Assembly: GCA_964581565.1 (NCBI GenBank)
Contig: CAZOOZ010000004.1
Location: 1-64,000, forward strand
Source of the DNA: UBA1433 sp964581565
GTDB taxonomy: Bacteria > Bacillota > Clostridia > Eubacteriales > UBA1433
DNA length: 64,000 nt
Direction: 5' to 3'
The notes below the pieces were generated by a model. The model ran no database searches and had not been told where the DNA came from. It worked only from the letters and a program-made list of their open reading frames with translations. Positions 1 through 7,558 of this stretch are shown here, one piece after another. Made by a program: the position numbers and the translations under genes. Within the stretch, counting starts at the first letter, position 1; every line of letters starts with the position of its first letter.

Positions 1-31
1 GTCCGGGGTTCGAGTCCCTGAAGGCCCACCA
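1..31 (+). tRNA. 3' end of a tRNA (5' part outside window)
   Basis: The window opens inside a tRNA. A T-arm is visible (stem CGGGG / CCCTG around the loop TTCGAGT). It is followed by the 3' acceptor strand AAGGCCC, discriminator A and encoded CCA ending at 31. The anticodon lies upstream of the window, so the isotype cannot be read; the missing 5' acceptor strand should read GGGCCTT. A leftward integrase gene ends 92 bases downstream, which suggests that this tRNA 3' end served as an attachment site (inference). Confidence 0.9.
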
Positions 32-47
32 TTACCGCATAAAACAA

Positions 48-66
48 GGGCGAAACGCCCTTTTTT
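48..66 (+). terminator. Intrinsic terminator after the tRNA
   Basis: GGGCG, loop AAA, CGCCC, followed directly by six T. It lies 17 bases after the tRNA CCA end and would end the tRNA transcript before the convergent integrase gene. Confidence 0.85.
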
Positions 67-122
67 ATTTGTTGCATTTAGTTTTTCCCACCATTTTCCC
101 GCCAAAGTTATGTAAAAATACA

Positions 123-1287
123 TCAAGTTGCTTCGCAGAAAGTAACTTTTTCATAATCTTCTCCTAAAATTTCACGTCTTATCTGCTCATCTAAAAGATG
201 TATATATGTCTTTTCGGTTTCTCGTATGCTGCTATGCCCCAATACTTTAGAGATATATAGTATTTCCTTTTTTTGCAAGAATAAATTTGTTGCAAAAGTA
301 TGCCTGTATGCATGAAACTTTTTATAGTTCACATCGGCAGCGGCTAATAGCCTTTTATGCGAACGCAATAGATTTCTTTTATTTGTATATCCGCCTAATT
401 CATTCGCGAAAACAATATTCCGGTCAATATATGATCCGCGAGCTGCTTTCATTTCGTGCTTTTGGCGATCTTTTAGATCGAGCAGCACATCGAAATGATG
501 TTAAAGGAGCTCTGCGTATGGATCCTCGTGTCTTAGGATCTGTTATGAAAAAATCATAATCTCCGGCAAGCGTTTTTTGATATGTCAGTGTTTTGGTTAC
601 ATTCACCAGCCTATCCTTAAATAAATAGTCTGTCCATTCGGAGGCTAAAAGTTCTCCTTCTCGTAATCCGATTTCTTTGGCCGCGAGAGATATATGTTTG
701 CTCCTGTGATATGTTTTGCAATTAATGACTGATTTAATATCATTATCTGAAAATGTTGGTGGAATTTGTAAAAATAGCGTTGATGGCTGTTTTATTTTTA
801 TACCAACGCACGGGTTATACGGCAGCACTCTTTTAGAAATTAAATAGTTATAAAATTTCTTAATAATTTTTACTATGTCTTCTTGTTGAGAATAACTGAA
901 ATCAGAATTTGATAATTCATCCTCGATCATTTCTTTTGAAACGTCAATTAAGGTTTCGTATTTAAAGGATAATTTTGAAATTTGATTATTAAGCACATCA
1001 CCGTATTTATTATAAGAACTTAATTTCAATTTTTTATTATGTACGTCTTTTATAATGATTGTTTGATGCCACGTAAGCATACTGGGGTAGAGTAATTGCT
1101 TACTTGCATCGATATCTATACCCATTTTGCGCATGGCCATATAAGCCTCATATTTTGCATCTGATTCTTTTTTATTATGCCCGAGGAATTCCTTCCGGAT
1201 CCTTTTACCGTTTTCATCTTTGCCAACATCACGAGTTTGACGATAATATTTTATTCCATTTTTTTCGTAGGTTGTCTTTACGCCCAT
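123..1287 (-). pseudogene. Tyrosine-type phage/ICE integrase, frameshifted
   Basis: Site-specific recombinase read in two frames. Residues 1 to about 265 (ATG at 1287, SD AAGGAAAA) carry an N-terminal arm-binding region rich in Lys and Arg, a helical core-binding domain and the first catalytic Arg (GLREGELL). The remainder, in the +1 frame, carries HAYRHTFATNL, LGHSSIRETEKTYIH and the tyrosine nucleophile. All catalytic residues are therefore present, but one extra base interrupts the frame at about 492-495 (TTT C GAT on the coding strand). Joined, the protein would be about 387 residues, a normal length for Tn916/phage-type integrases. It faces a tRNA 3' end and is the last gene of a leftward block of lysogeny-type genes. 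It could be a decayed gene, a sequencing error, or a +1 programmed frameshift; the context UUU-C-GA would allow tRNA-Phe to slip from UUU to UUC. Confidence 0.85.
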
Positions 1288-1301
1288 AATATTTATTTTC
1301 C

Positions 1302-2222
1302 TTATATATATTGGTAAAATTCAAATTCCGATATAATTTGAATAGGTTGTCCGTCTTCTATGAGTTTTTTTGCTTTTATAGTTTTAGAGCTTTTATTTCC
1401 GTTAGCAAATTTGCTGTAATCTTGTTTCCCCATAATTAAATAATCAGTCTCTCTTGTGATACGATCGCCACATTTACCGCCTAAATTTACAACTGACTGC
1501 ATGGCTTCCTTACGTGGCATTTTTTCTAATGTACCTGTAAACACACAAACTTTATCGAAAAAAATATGCTCCTCATCTATTAAGACACCATCATTTACAA
1601 CAATATCTTTAGCGCTAATTTTGGGATAGTATTTTTTAAAATTTTTACTACATGCATTTAAATCTATCTGTCGATTCTCGCATTCACACTTTAAAAGATT
1701 ATAAAGATTATAAGCGGAAACACAATCATCTTCAGCTCTATGTGATCGTTTATCATTTAATTTATATATAGTTTTAAGATATTCAAGTCGATGTGTATTA
1801 TGTTCAGTTAAAATTCTTCTCGATAATCTCAATGTATCAATAAAATTATTATCAAATTGTTTTTCAAGTATTTTTAGCGAAACATCATATATAAAATTAA
1901 TATCAAAATTTGCATTATGAGCGAGTATAATATCATCGCTTATAAAATCAATAAATTCAGGCAAAATATTATTGGTATATGGGGCTTCCGCAACCATTTC
2001 GTTGGTTATTCCCGTCAATTCAATTATATATTCATCAAGAATTTTATCTGTATGTATAAGAGTTGCAAAAGTATCCGTGATTGCTCCTTCCCGTACTCTT
2101 ATTGCTCCGAGCTCAATTATTTCATCTAAATAAGGTATGTATCCTGTTGTTTCAATATCAATAATGCAATAATCTTCTACAAATTCAAGTAAGCTGTTTC
2201 CTTTATTTCTTACTATTGACAT
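1302..2222 (-). CDS. DnaQ-like 3'-5' exonuclease with C-terminal BRCT domain
   Basis: 306 residues from an ATG preceded by AGGAGTGATTTTT; a longer in-frame start at 2285 lacks such a site. The N-terminal part is an RNase D/DnaQ-fold exonuclease: Exo I DIETTGY near residue 22, Exo II with AHNANFDINFI, Exo III HRAEDDCVSAYNL. Thus the acidic residues and the His of a DEDDh enzyme are visible. The C-terminal 90 residues form a BRCT domain (VCVFTGTLEKMPRKEAMQ, GGKCGDRITRETDYLIMG), as in bacterial DNA ligase and DinG/PolC-like proteins. Such stand-alone exonuclease-BRCT proteins occur on prophages and plasmids of Firmicutes. The exact substrate is unknown; processing or repair of DNA ends is inferred. 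It lies between lipoprotein and integrase genes in one leftward block. Confidence 0.8.
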   Translation of the reverse strand: MSIVRNKGNSLLEFVEDYCIIDIETTGYIPYLDEIIELGAIRVREGAITDTFATLIHTDKILDEYIIELTGITNEMVAEAPYTNNILPEFIDFISDDIILAHNANFDINFIYDVSLKILEKQFDNNFIDTLRLSRRILTEHNTHRLEYLKTIYKLNDKRSHRAEDDCVSAYNLYNLLKCECENRQIDLNACSKNFKKYYPKISAKDIVVNDGVLIDEEHIFFDKVCVFTGTLEKMPRKEAMQSVVNLGGKCGDRITRETDYLIMGKQDYSKFANGNKSSKTIKAKKLIEDGQPIQIISEFEFYQYI

Positions 2223-2274
2223 AAAAATCACTCCTATATATTTAATATAGCTATTACTATCTTGCTTCATATAA

Positions 2275-2721
2275 TTAAAACGCAATTACTTTAATAAATT
2301 TATATGATTCTATATCATCTTGGTCATCAATAAATATTGCTTTAGCTTTAAATTTCCATGTTCCGCCTGCTTCAAAATAGTTTATACTGTCATCAATAGT
2401 TCCTATTTGATTACCGTCTTCATCATAAACTCTAAAAGTAACTTCTGCATATGTATATGTTTCATCTGTATTATTTTTAAGAACTCCAGTTACACAGTAA
2501 TAACCATCATCGATTATTTTTTTCGGCCCTTCCGAAAAAGTAAAGTCTTTGATTTCTTCATTAATTGTTTCGTTTGTTTCTTCATCTAATTGTTCAGTTG
2601 CTTTTGTATTGTCGTTATTTACTGCTGTTTCTTCGTCTAAATCCATATTTTTGCACTCAACAAATATCATTATTGCAAATAATATTATAACAGCTATTAA
2701 AACTTTACGTGCATGTGACAT
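2275..2721 (-). CDS. Putative lipoprotein with FxLYD-like domain
   Basis: 148 residues, ATG at 2721 after AGGAGCGTGAAAA. A hydrophobic N-terminal segment (about residues 5-20) ends in FVEC, a plausible lipobox, so surface anchoring is likely. An acidic Asn/Thr/Glu-rich linker follows. The last 80 residues (VTGVLKNNTDETYTYAEVTFRVYDEDGNQ) resemble the FxLYD beta-sandwich found in exported proteins of Firmicutes. No enzymatic motif is visible. The neighbouring lipoprotein has a similar architecture. Together they lie in the lysogeny-type block of the element, where cell-surface 'conversion' proteins are common (inference). Confidence 0.6.
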   Translation of the reverse strand: MSHARKVLIAVIILFAIMIFVECKNMDLDEETAVNNDNTKATEQLDEETNETINEEIKDFTFSEGPKKIIDDGYYCVTGVLKNNTDETYTYAEVTFRVYDEDGNQIGTIDDSINYFEAGGTWKFKAKAIFIDDQDDIESYKFIKVIAF

Positions 2722-2738
2722 TTTTCACGCTCCTATAA

Positions 2739-3494
2739 TTATTCTATAAACTCAATAATCGTAGATGTTATTGTTGGGATTCCATATAAATCTTCTTCTG
2801 ATACTGTGCCATATACTTTTACAATACTTCCATCTTCCATTTTTTCTATAGCTTCTTGCGCACCTGGTAAGCTGCTAAATGTTCTTACCATATAAACACC
2901 GTATTCATTTTCTCCTATTTTAACTCCGAGTAAGAATTCTGGCATAAGTTCAATTGATAAATTTAAATTATTTACTTCTCCAATTGCATAAACTTGTTTT
3001 CCGTTCCAATTATTTGATGCAATCTCTGTAAAATCTGCTTCAACAGCTTCTTGCTTTAATTGTTCGTCTATTTCTTCTTGCGTTGGGTCTGAATCTTTAG
3101 AAGTATATATTCCCGGTAACTCATACCAATGAATATTTTCATAATCTTCTTTATAAATTATATCTTCTGCATAAAATTCTACTTTTTCACCGCTTTTAAT
3201 ATCATCTATATCGATGATAACCATTGCAAGCTCATTGTTATCTATATCATAAAAATAAAGTATAAATGAGGCAGAATTATAATCGTACTCAGAATTATTT
3301 TTGCACGTTCCTGTAATATGTAAGTTATACCAAGTATTGCCGATGTCACTATCATCGGTTACAGTAATTTTAGGCTCTCCGATAATTTCTAAGCCAGATG
3401 ATTCATCCGCAGAATTTATAAACGTTATATTAGAGCAAGATACAAATACAGTTAATAATATTAGTGTTAATAAAACTATGATTATTTTCTTCAT
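2739..3494 (-). CDS. Putative lipoprotein with FxLYD-like and OB-fold-like parts
   Basis: 251 residues, ATG at 3494 after AAGGAAATAAT. The signal peptide MKKIIIVLLTLILLTVFVSC ends in the lipobox FVSC, with Cys20 the predicted lipidated residue. Residues about 35-110 look like an FxLYD-type sandwich (HITGTCKNNSEYDYNSASFIL). After an acidic linker (DPTQEEIDEQLKQEAVE) the C-terminal 100 residues (GKQVYAIGEVNNL, GSIVKVYGTVSEEDLYGIPTI) read like an OB-fold domain of the tRNA_anti-like type found in exported proteins. The function is unknown; it may be a surface protein carried by the element. A hairpin at 3522-3544 precedes it. Confidence 0.6.
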   Translation of the reverse strand: MKKIIIVLLTLILLTVFVSCSNITFINSADESSGLEIIGEPKITVTDDSDIGNTWYNLHITGTCKNNSEYDYNSASFILYFYDIDNNELAMVIIDIDDIKSGEKVEFYAEDIIYKEDYENIHWYELPGIYTSKDSDPTQEEIDEQLKQEAVEADFTEIASNNWNGKQVYAIGEVNNLNLSIELMPEFLLGVKIGENEYGVYMVRTFSSLPGAQEAIEKMEDGSIVKVYGTVSEEDLYGIPTITSTIIEFIE

Positions 3495-3521
3495 ATTATT
3501 TCCTTCAAATTACATATATTT

Positions 3522-3544
3522 AAAGACATCCGCAGATGTCTTTT
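3522..3544. terminator. Hairpin, copy 1 of a repeated intergenic stem-loop
   Basis: AAAGACATC, loop CGCA, GATGTCTTT, a perfect 9-bp stem. It lies between the zinc-ribbon gene and the following lipoprotein gene. The flanks (TATTT before; TCTTCAG and GTCATT after) match the hairpin at 3882-3904. It could work as a bidirectional terminator or RNA-processing stem; T runs are modest on both strands. Confidence 0.6.
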
Positions 3545-3615
3545 CTTCAGGGTCATTTATTTCTTTTTTGATAAGCTCCATTTTTGCAATTATCCACTTG
3601 CCGACTAGAATTATT

Positions 3616-3852
3616 TTATATGCTCCATTTATTTCCACAATTTTGACAAACAGCAATAGATTTTACAACTGTTTTAGTTCTCTTTGGGGCAAACATCGCA
3701 ATTAGTAGGCGTGGCAGCGTTAAAAAAATCCATAGTAAAAGATCTATTAACCAGCCGAAGAATACCCAATACACAACTCCTCTTCTCTTTTTCTTCTGTA
3801 TTGCTATGGCCTGCACATTAACATTTTCGCTATTACATTTTGGACACGTCAT
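3616..3852 (-). CDS. Small membrane-anchored zinc-ribbon protein
   Basis: 78 residues, ATG at 3852 after AAAGGAGTACTTAAA. The N-terminal pair CPKC and the C-terminal pair CQNCGNKW would together bind one zinc, as in zinc ribbons. Between them a basic stretch (QKKKRRG) is followed by a hydrophobic segment of about 25 residues (YWVFFGWLIDLLLWIFLTL) that should cross or insert into the membrane. Proteins of this layout occur next to repressor genes in prophages and ICEs of Firmicutes. Their function is not established. Flanked by two copies of the repeated hairpin. Confidence 0.65.
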   Translation of the reverse strand: MTCPKCNSENVNVQAIAIQKKKRRGVVYWVFFGWLIDLLLWIFLTLPRLLIAMFAPKRTKTVVKSIAVCQNCGNKWSI

Positions 3853-3881
3853 TTTAAGTACTCCTTTATATATAAATATTT

Positions 3882-3904
3882 AAAGACAGCAGCGGCTGTC
3901 TTTT
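3882..3904. terminator. Hairpin, copy 2 of the repeated stem-loop
   Basis: AAAGACAGC, loop AGCG, GCTGTCTTT, a perfect 9-bp stem. It lies between repressor 1 and the zinc-ribbon gene. Its flanks are shared with copy 1 (TATTT upstream, TCTTCAG.GTCATT downstream), so about 40 bases are duplicated. Confidence 0.6.
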
Positions 3905-3919
3905 CTTCAGTGTCATTAT

Positions 3920-4513
3920 TTAATTAAACTTTGCTCTTAGCTCGATGACTTTTCCTATAATTTCAATGGGTAGCTTTACTACTTCAGCATTGCTGAAAAA
4001 CATTGGATCGTAATGAGGATTGGTTGATATAAGCATTAAGCCGTCCTCTGTTTTTTTCAGTTTTTTTATTGTGGCATCATTCCCATTAATAATCGCGACT
4101 ACAATGCTGCCGCCTTCTGCGTCGGATTGCTTTTTAACTACGACTACATCGCCATTAGAAAATTTAGGTTCCATACTATCGCCTTTTACTTGTAAGCAGA
4201 AAAATTCCCCTGTGGCTGCAAGTTCCGGCGTGATTTCTTCATAATCAATTATTTCTTGTACAGCTTCTATTGGTATGCCGGCTTGAACACGCCCTAATAC
4301 CGGAACTTGTACCCCTTTTAAAGAATCTGGTCTTCCTAATAAATAATCTACAGAAACTCCAAAATAATCAGCTAATTTCTCGGTGCTTTTTGCGGATGGC
4401 TTTTTTCTTCCGTTTTCCCAATCGCTAATTGTAGGCTGAGATACTTTTAAATCTAAAGCCAATACTTTTTGATCTATACTTTTTAATTTTCGAAGCGTTT
4501 TAATCCTATTCAT
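3920..4513 (-). CDS. XRE-HTH / S24-peptidase phage-type repressor 1
   Basis: CI/LexA-like autocleavable repressor, 197 residues from the ATG at 4513; the upstream in-frame TTG lies inside an inverted repeat and is not favoured. The N-terminal HTH_3 domain covers about residues 1-60 (LKSIDQKVLALDLKVSQPTI, SDWENGRKKPS). The C-terminal S24 peptidase shows the cleavage bond Ala-Gly in VQAGIP, the nucleophile Ser in KGDSMEP and the general base Lys in NDATIKKL. It should bind operators as a dimer and be inactivated by RecA-stimulated self-cleavage (known for the family). It lies next to a second repressor of the same type. The gene appears intact, unlike its neighbour. Confidence 0.9.
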   Translation of the reverse strand: MNRIKTLRKLKSIDQKVLALDLKVSQPTISDWENGRKKPSAKSTEKLADYFGVSVDYLLGRPDSLKGVQVPVLGRVQAGIPIEAVQEIIDYEEITPELAATGEFFCLQVKGDSMEPKFSNGDVVVVKKQSDAEGGSIVVAIINGNDATIKKLKKTEDGLMLISTNPHYDPMFFSNAEVVKLPIEIIGKVIELRAKFN

Positions 4514-4540
4514 ATAAAAATACTCTTTTACAAGTTCTAA

Positions 4541-4586
4541 TTGCAATAAAGAAAAGACAGCAGCGGCTGTCTTTTCTTTATTGCAA
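4541..4586. repeat. Perfect 21-bp inverted repeat between the two repressor genes
   Basis: Arms TTGCAATAAAGAAAAGACAGC (4541-4561) and their exact reverse complement (4566-4586), with a 4-base loop AGCG. It nearly fills the gap between repressor 2 and repressor 1. The inner part, GACAGC-AGCG-GCTGTC, equals the core of the hairpin at 3882-3904. Read leftward it has TTTTCTTT after the core, so it could act as a terminator or attenuator before repressor 1. The long symmetric arms would also suit an operator. Confidence 0.75.
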
Positions 4587-4589
4587 TAT

Positions 4590-5239
4590 CTATAATTTAA
4601 ATTTTACTTCTGTCGCAATGCCTAAAATATAAGCATAGCCATTTTTAAAATCATTAGCATTTACAATTATAGGTTGATACTTGTTGTTTTCCAGCATTAA
4701 CAATATGTTACTGCCAACCTTTTTATATCTTTTAAGCGTAGCTTCATCGCCGTTTACGATACAAGCAATTATATTGCCGCCTTCTGCATAATTTTGTTTC
4801 TTAATCAATACGAGCGAGCCATTCATTATATTTGCATTAATCATGCTATCGCCTTTGACCCGCAGATAAAAGTAATCAAGTGGGTTTTCTACATCGGCAG
4901 CCTCATAGCTTTCGATATCCTGCACTGCAAGCATAGGAGTTCCTGCCGGTATAGTTCCAAACACGGGAACCAAGTGGTTATTTTTAACTGGTATGGTATT
5001 TTCTTTATACCAATTATCTTTGGACCATCCCATTAATATATAATCAGGTATATCAAGAGCTTTTGGTATTATTTTTAATTTATCGAATGGCATACTTTTA
5101 ATAGCACCAGTTCATATCTTTGTAGTGTAGATTTGGAAATTTTTTTACCAGTTCTATTTGATAAATCTTGATAACTTAAATTTAATTGTTTTCTTTTTGT
5201 TTTTATTTCTTCTACTATTCGGCTATAATTCTTATCCAT
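4590..5239 (-). pseudogene. XRE-HTH / S24-peptidase repressor 2, frameshifted
   Basis: The intact-looking C-terminal part (from 5093) shows S24 features: Ala-Gly bond in TIPAGTP, Ser in VKGDSM, Lys in DEATLKRY. Translating upstream in the other frame from ATG at 5239 gives an HTH region (MDKNYSRIVEEIKTKRKQLN, then SYQDLSNRTGKKISKSTLQR and YE). The frames join if one A is restored near 5111-5113 (GAACTGG read as GAAACTGG), giving YETGAIKSMPFDKLKII, typical of this family. The full product would be about 217 residues. A one-base loss in an A run could be a real mutation or a read error. Paralogous to repressor 1 (same domain order) but clearly diverged. Confidence 0.75.
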
Positions 5240-5300
5240 ATACATTACATTTTGTTATTAATATATACATTATATATATATCGTTTCTTTTTTGCAATAA

Positions 5301-5603
5301 TTATTTAAAAAAACAAAATAATGTTGCATTTATTGGTTGACAAAAAAGGATATTAAAGGTAGTCATAAATCTACTTATTTTTTTACTTAATATTTCATGA
5401 TGAATTCGGCAAAGCCGGGCAAGTAGAATGCCAATTGCAATATAGATAAAAATCGTCAGAATCCATAATAAATAAGTACATTCAAAAGTAATGGCAACGA
5501 TTTTTTTTAATTGATACAAAAGAATCAAAAGTATATAAGAAATAAAGGGCGTAACAATAATTTGAAGCAGAGGAATTATTTTTTTATTGTCGTTACTTTT
5601 CAA
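5301..5603 (-). CDS. Small hydrophobic membrane protein, function unknown
   Basis: About 100 residues if read from TTG at 5603, which has a well-placed CGGAGG eight bases upstream; an earlier in-frame TTG at 5630 overlaps that site. Two clear hydrophobic segments (LQIIVTPFISYILLILLY and LLWILTIFIYIAIGILLA) and possibly a weaker third near the C-terminus. Basic residues lie between and after them (CRIHHEILSKKISR). No family recognised. It lies between the repressor genes and ilvD and is transcribed leftward, so it may belong to the element or mark its edge. Confidence 0.5.
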   Translation of the reverse strand: MKSNDNKKIIPLLQIIVTPFISYILLILLYQLKKIVAITFECTYLLWILTIFIYIAIGILLARLCRIHHEILSKKISRFMTTFNILFCQPINATLFCFFK

Positions 5604-5827
5604 TATGAAAACCTCCGAAGGATAAGTCAATATATATGGATATAAAATATATATGATTTAATTATAATATATTTTTTCTAAATATTTAAGAATGAAAATG
5701 AATCTGAACTTAAATTAGAGTAAAAATAATTGATTTATATTATTAATATACTAAATTATAGATGATGATTTAAAAGTGAAGTTAAGTATATTATAATGGT
5801 GTTAATATTGCGGAGGAGGTTGCAATT

Positions 5828-7513
5828 ATGAAGGAAAATTTAATTAGCTCAAGAGTAAAAGATAAGTTATCTAAAGCTGATTCCAGAGCACTTATGAAAG
5901 GTGCGGGATTAACCGATGAAGAGCTCTGCAGACCGTTTATTGGTGTGGCCGGTTCATGGACAAATATATTTCCGGGACACTCTAATTTAGACAAATTGAG
6001 TCAGGCCGCTATGGATGGCATACGTATGGCAGGCGGGACGCCGATTGCGTTTGAGACGATTGCTATTTGCGATGGCATTGCAATGGGAACCGACGGCATG
6101 AAATATTCGCTTCCGAGCAGAGAAATTATTGCGAATTCTGTTGAAAGCATTGCCAATGCACATGCTTGTGACGGACTGGTATTGGTTGCGGCTTGTGATA
6201 AAATCATACCAGGGATGTTGATTGGTGCATTAAGAGTCAATTTACCGACAATAATCATCACAGGTGGCCCGATGCTTGCCGGGCATTATATGGGTAAACG
6301 CATTGAAATAATCAACTTGACTGAATCGATGGGAGCCGTTTTGTCAGGGAAATTAGATCCTGAGTTACTAACTGAATATGAAGAAGAAGCATGTCCGGGA
6401 TGTGGTGCGTGTCAAGGAATGTTTACGGCGAATTCGATGAGTTGTATGACGGAAGTTTTGGGTCTTGGCGTTGAAGGAAACGGCACAGTGCTGGCAGTGC
6501 ATGCAAAAAGATATAGAATGGCAAAATATGCGGGAATGCAGATTTTAAAATTGGTAGAAGCAGACCTAAAGCCGAGTGATATTTTGAGCAGAACCACTTT
6601 TGAAAATGCGATCGCAGTGGATATGATGCTCGGATGCTCGACGAATACGGCATTACATATACCGGCTATCGCAAGAGCGGCAGGCATCAAAATAAGTTTG
6701 GATGATTTTGATACCATCAGCAGAAAAATTCCGCATATCGCGAAGTTATCACCGGCTGGTAAACATTTGTTGCAGGATCTGGATATTGCTGGAGGTATAC
6801 CTGCTGTATTAAAGGCAGGTATTGATGCGGGCATCATAGACGGGTCTGTCAAAACGATAACGATGAAAACAATGAAGGAAAACGTGGCAAATGCAAAAGT
6901 TTTGGATGAAGATGTTATTCGTATTAATAATCCGTATTCAAAAGAAGGTGGGCTTATGGTTTTGAAAGGGAACCTGGCGCCGTTAGGAGCTGTTATAAAA
7001 TCTGCCGGAGTAAAGCCTGAGATGTATGAACATGTGGGACCGGCACGTATTTTTAATTCGGAATTGGAAGCAAAAGCCGCGTTGGAAGCAGGGAAAATAA
7101 ATAAAGGAGATGTTATCGTAGTCAGATATGAAGGTCCGAAAGGCGGACCTGGAATGCAGGAAATGCTTGCAATAACAGCAAGGATTGTAGGGATGAATCT
7201 TGATAAAGATGTGGCTCTGATTACCGATGGCCGATTCTCGGGTGCAAGCCGCGGAGGTGTTATAGGTCATGTATCTCCTGAAGCTGCGCTAGGCGGACCA
7301 ATCGCCTTGATAGAAGAAGGGGACAAAATAGAAATAAATTTACATAAACGTTCTTTGAATCTTTTAGTAGATGATAATATTTTAAAACAACGCAAAGAAA
7401 AATGGGTATGTCCGCCGCCAAAAATAAAAAAGGGCTGGCTTGCGCAATATGCTCAACTTGTAGGGCCAGTATCGGAAGGAGCGCCGCTGCTTACTGAATA
7501 TGATAATGATTAA
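5828..7513 (+). CDS. ilvD: Dihydroxy-acid dehydratase
   Basis: 561 residues, ATG preceded by CGGAGGAGG. Catalyses dehydration of 2,3-dihydroxy-isovalerate and -methylvalerate, a late step of valine, isoleucine and pantothenate synthesis, in the cytosol. Family signatures are clear: CDGIAMG, ACDKIIPGM (Fe-S Cys near residue 123), CPGCGACQGMFTANSM (Fe-S Cys near 190-195), TDGRFSGASRGG and GHVSPEA. The first cluster position reads FPGHSN rather than the TPCN seen in plant-type enzymes, so it resembles the E. coli-like 4Fe-4S form (from memory of the family). No other ilv gene lies beside it. It ends in a 32-bp palindromic terminator shared with the convergent amidase gene. Confidence 0.95.
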   Translation: MKENLISSRVKDKLSKADSRALMKGAGLTDEELCRPFIGVAGSWTNIFPGHSNLDKLSQAAMDGIRMAGGTPIAFETIAICDGIAMGTDGMKYSLPSREIIANSVESIANAHACDGLVLVAACDKIIPGMLIGALRVNLPTIIITGGPMLAGHYMGKRIEIINLTESMGAVLSGKLDPELLTEYEEEACPGCGACQGMFTANSMSCMTEVLGLGVEGNGTVLAVHAKRYRMAKYAGMQILKLVEADLKPSDILSRTTFENAIAVDMMLGCSTNTALHIPAIARAAGIKISLDDFDTISRKIPHIAKLSPAGKHLLQDLDIAGGIPAVLKAGIDAGIIDGSVKTITMKTMKENVANAKVLDEDVIRINNPYSKEGGLMVLKGNLAPLGAVIKSAGVKPEMYEHVGPARIFNSELEAKAALEAGKINKGDVIVVRYEGPKGGPGMQEMLAITARIVGMNLDKDVALITDGRFSGASRGGVIGHVSPEAALGGPIALIEEGDKIEINLHKRSLNLLVDDNILKQRKEKWVCPPPKIKKGWLAQYAQLVGPVSEGAPLLTEYDND

Positions 7514-7519
7514 ATAAAC

Positions 7520-7551
7520 TTAAACAGAGAGCGCATGCGCTCTCTGTTTAA
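7520..7551. terminator. Bidirectional palindromic terminator between ilvD and amidase
   Basis: Perfect 16-bp palindrome without spacer centred on GCGCATGCGC (AAACAGAGAGCGC / GCGCTCTCTGTTT). It lies between convergent genes and probably ends both transcripts. Confidence 0.75.
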
Positions 7552-7558
7552 ACTAAGA

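Noticed and set aside
5158..5340. Open frame on the plus strand over the repressor 2 start
   Set aside because: It lies opposite the HTH coding part, is dominated by Phe and Leu and has no SD.
6412..6852. Long antisense frame within ilvD
   Set aside because: Complement of conserved ilvD codons; low-complexity Ala/Pro/Ser translation and no start signals.
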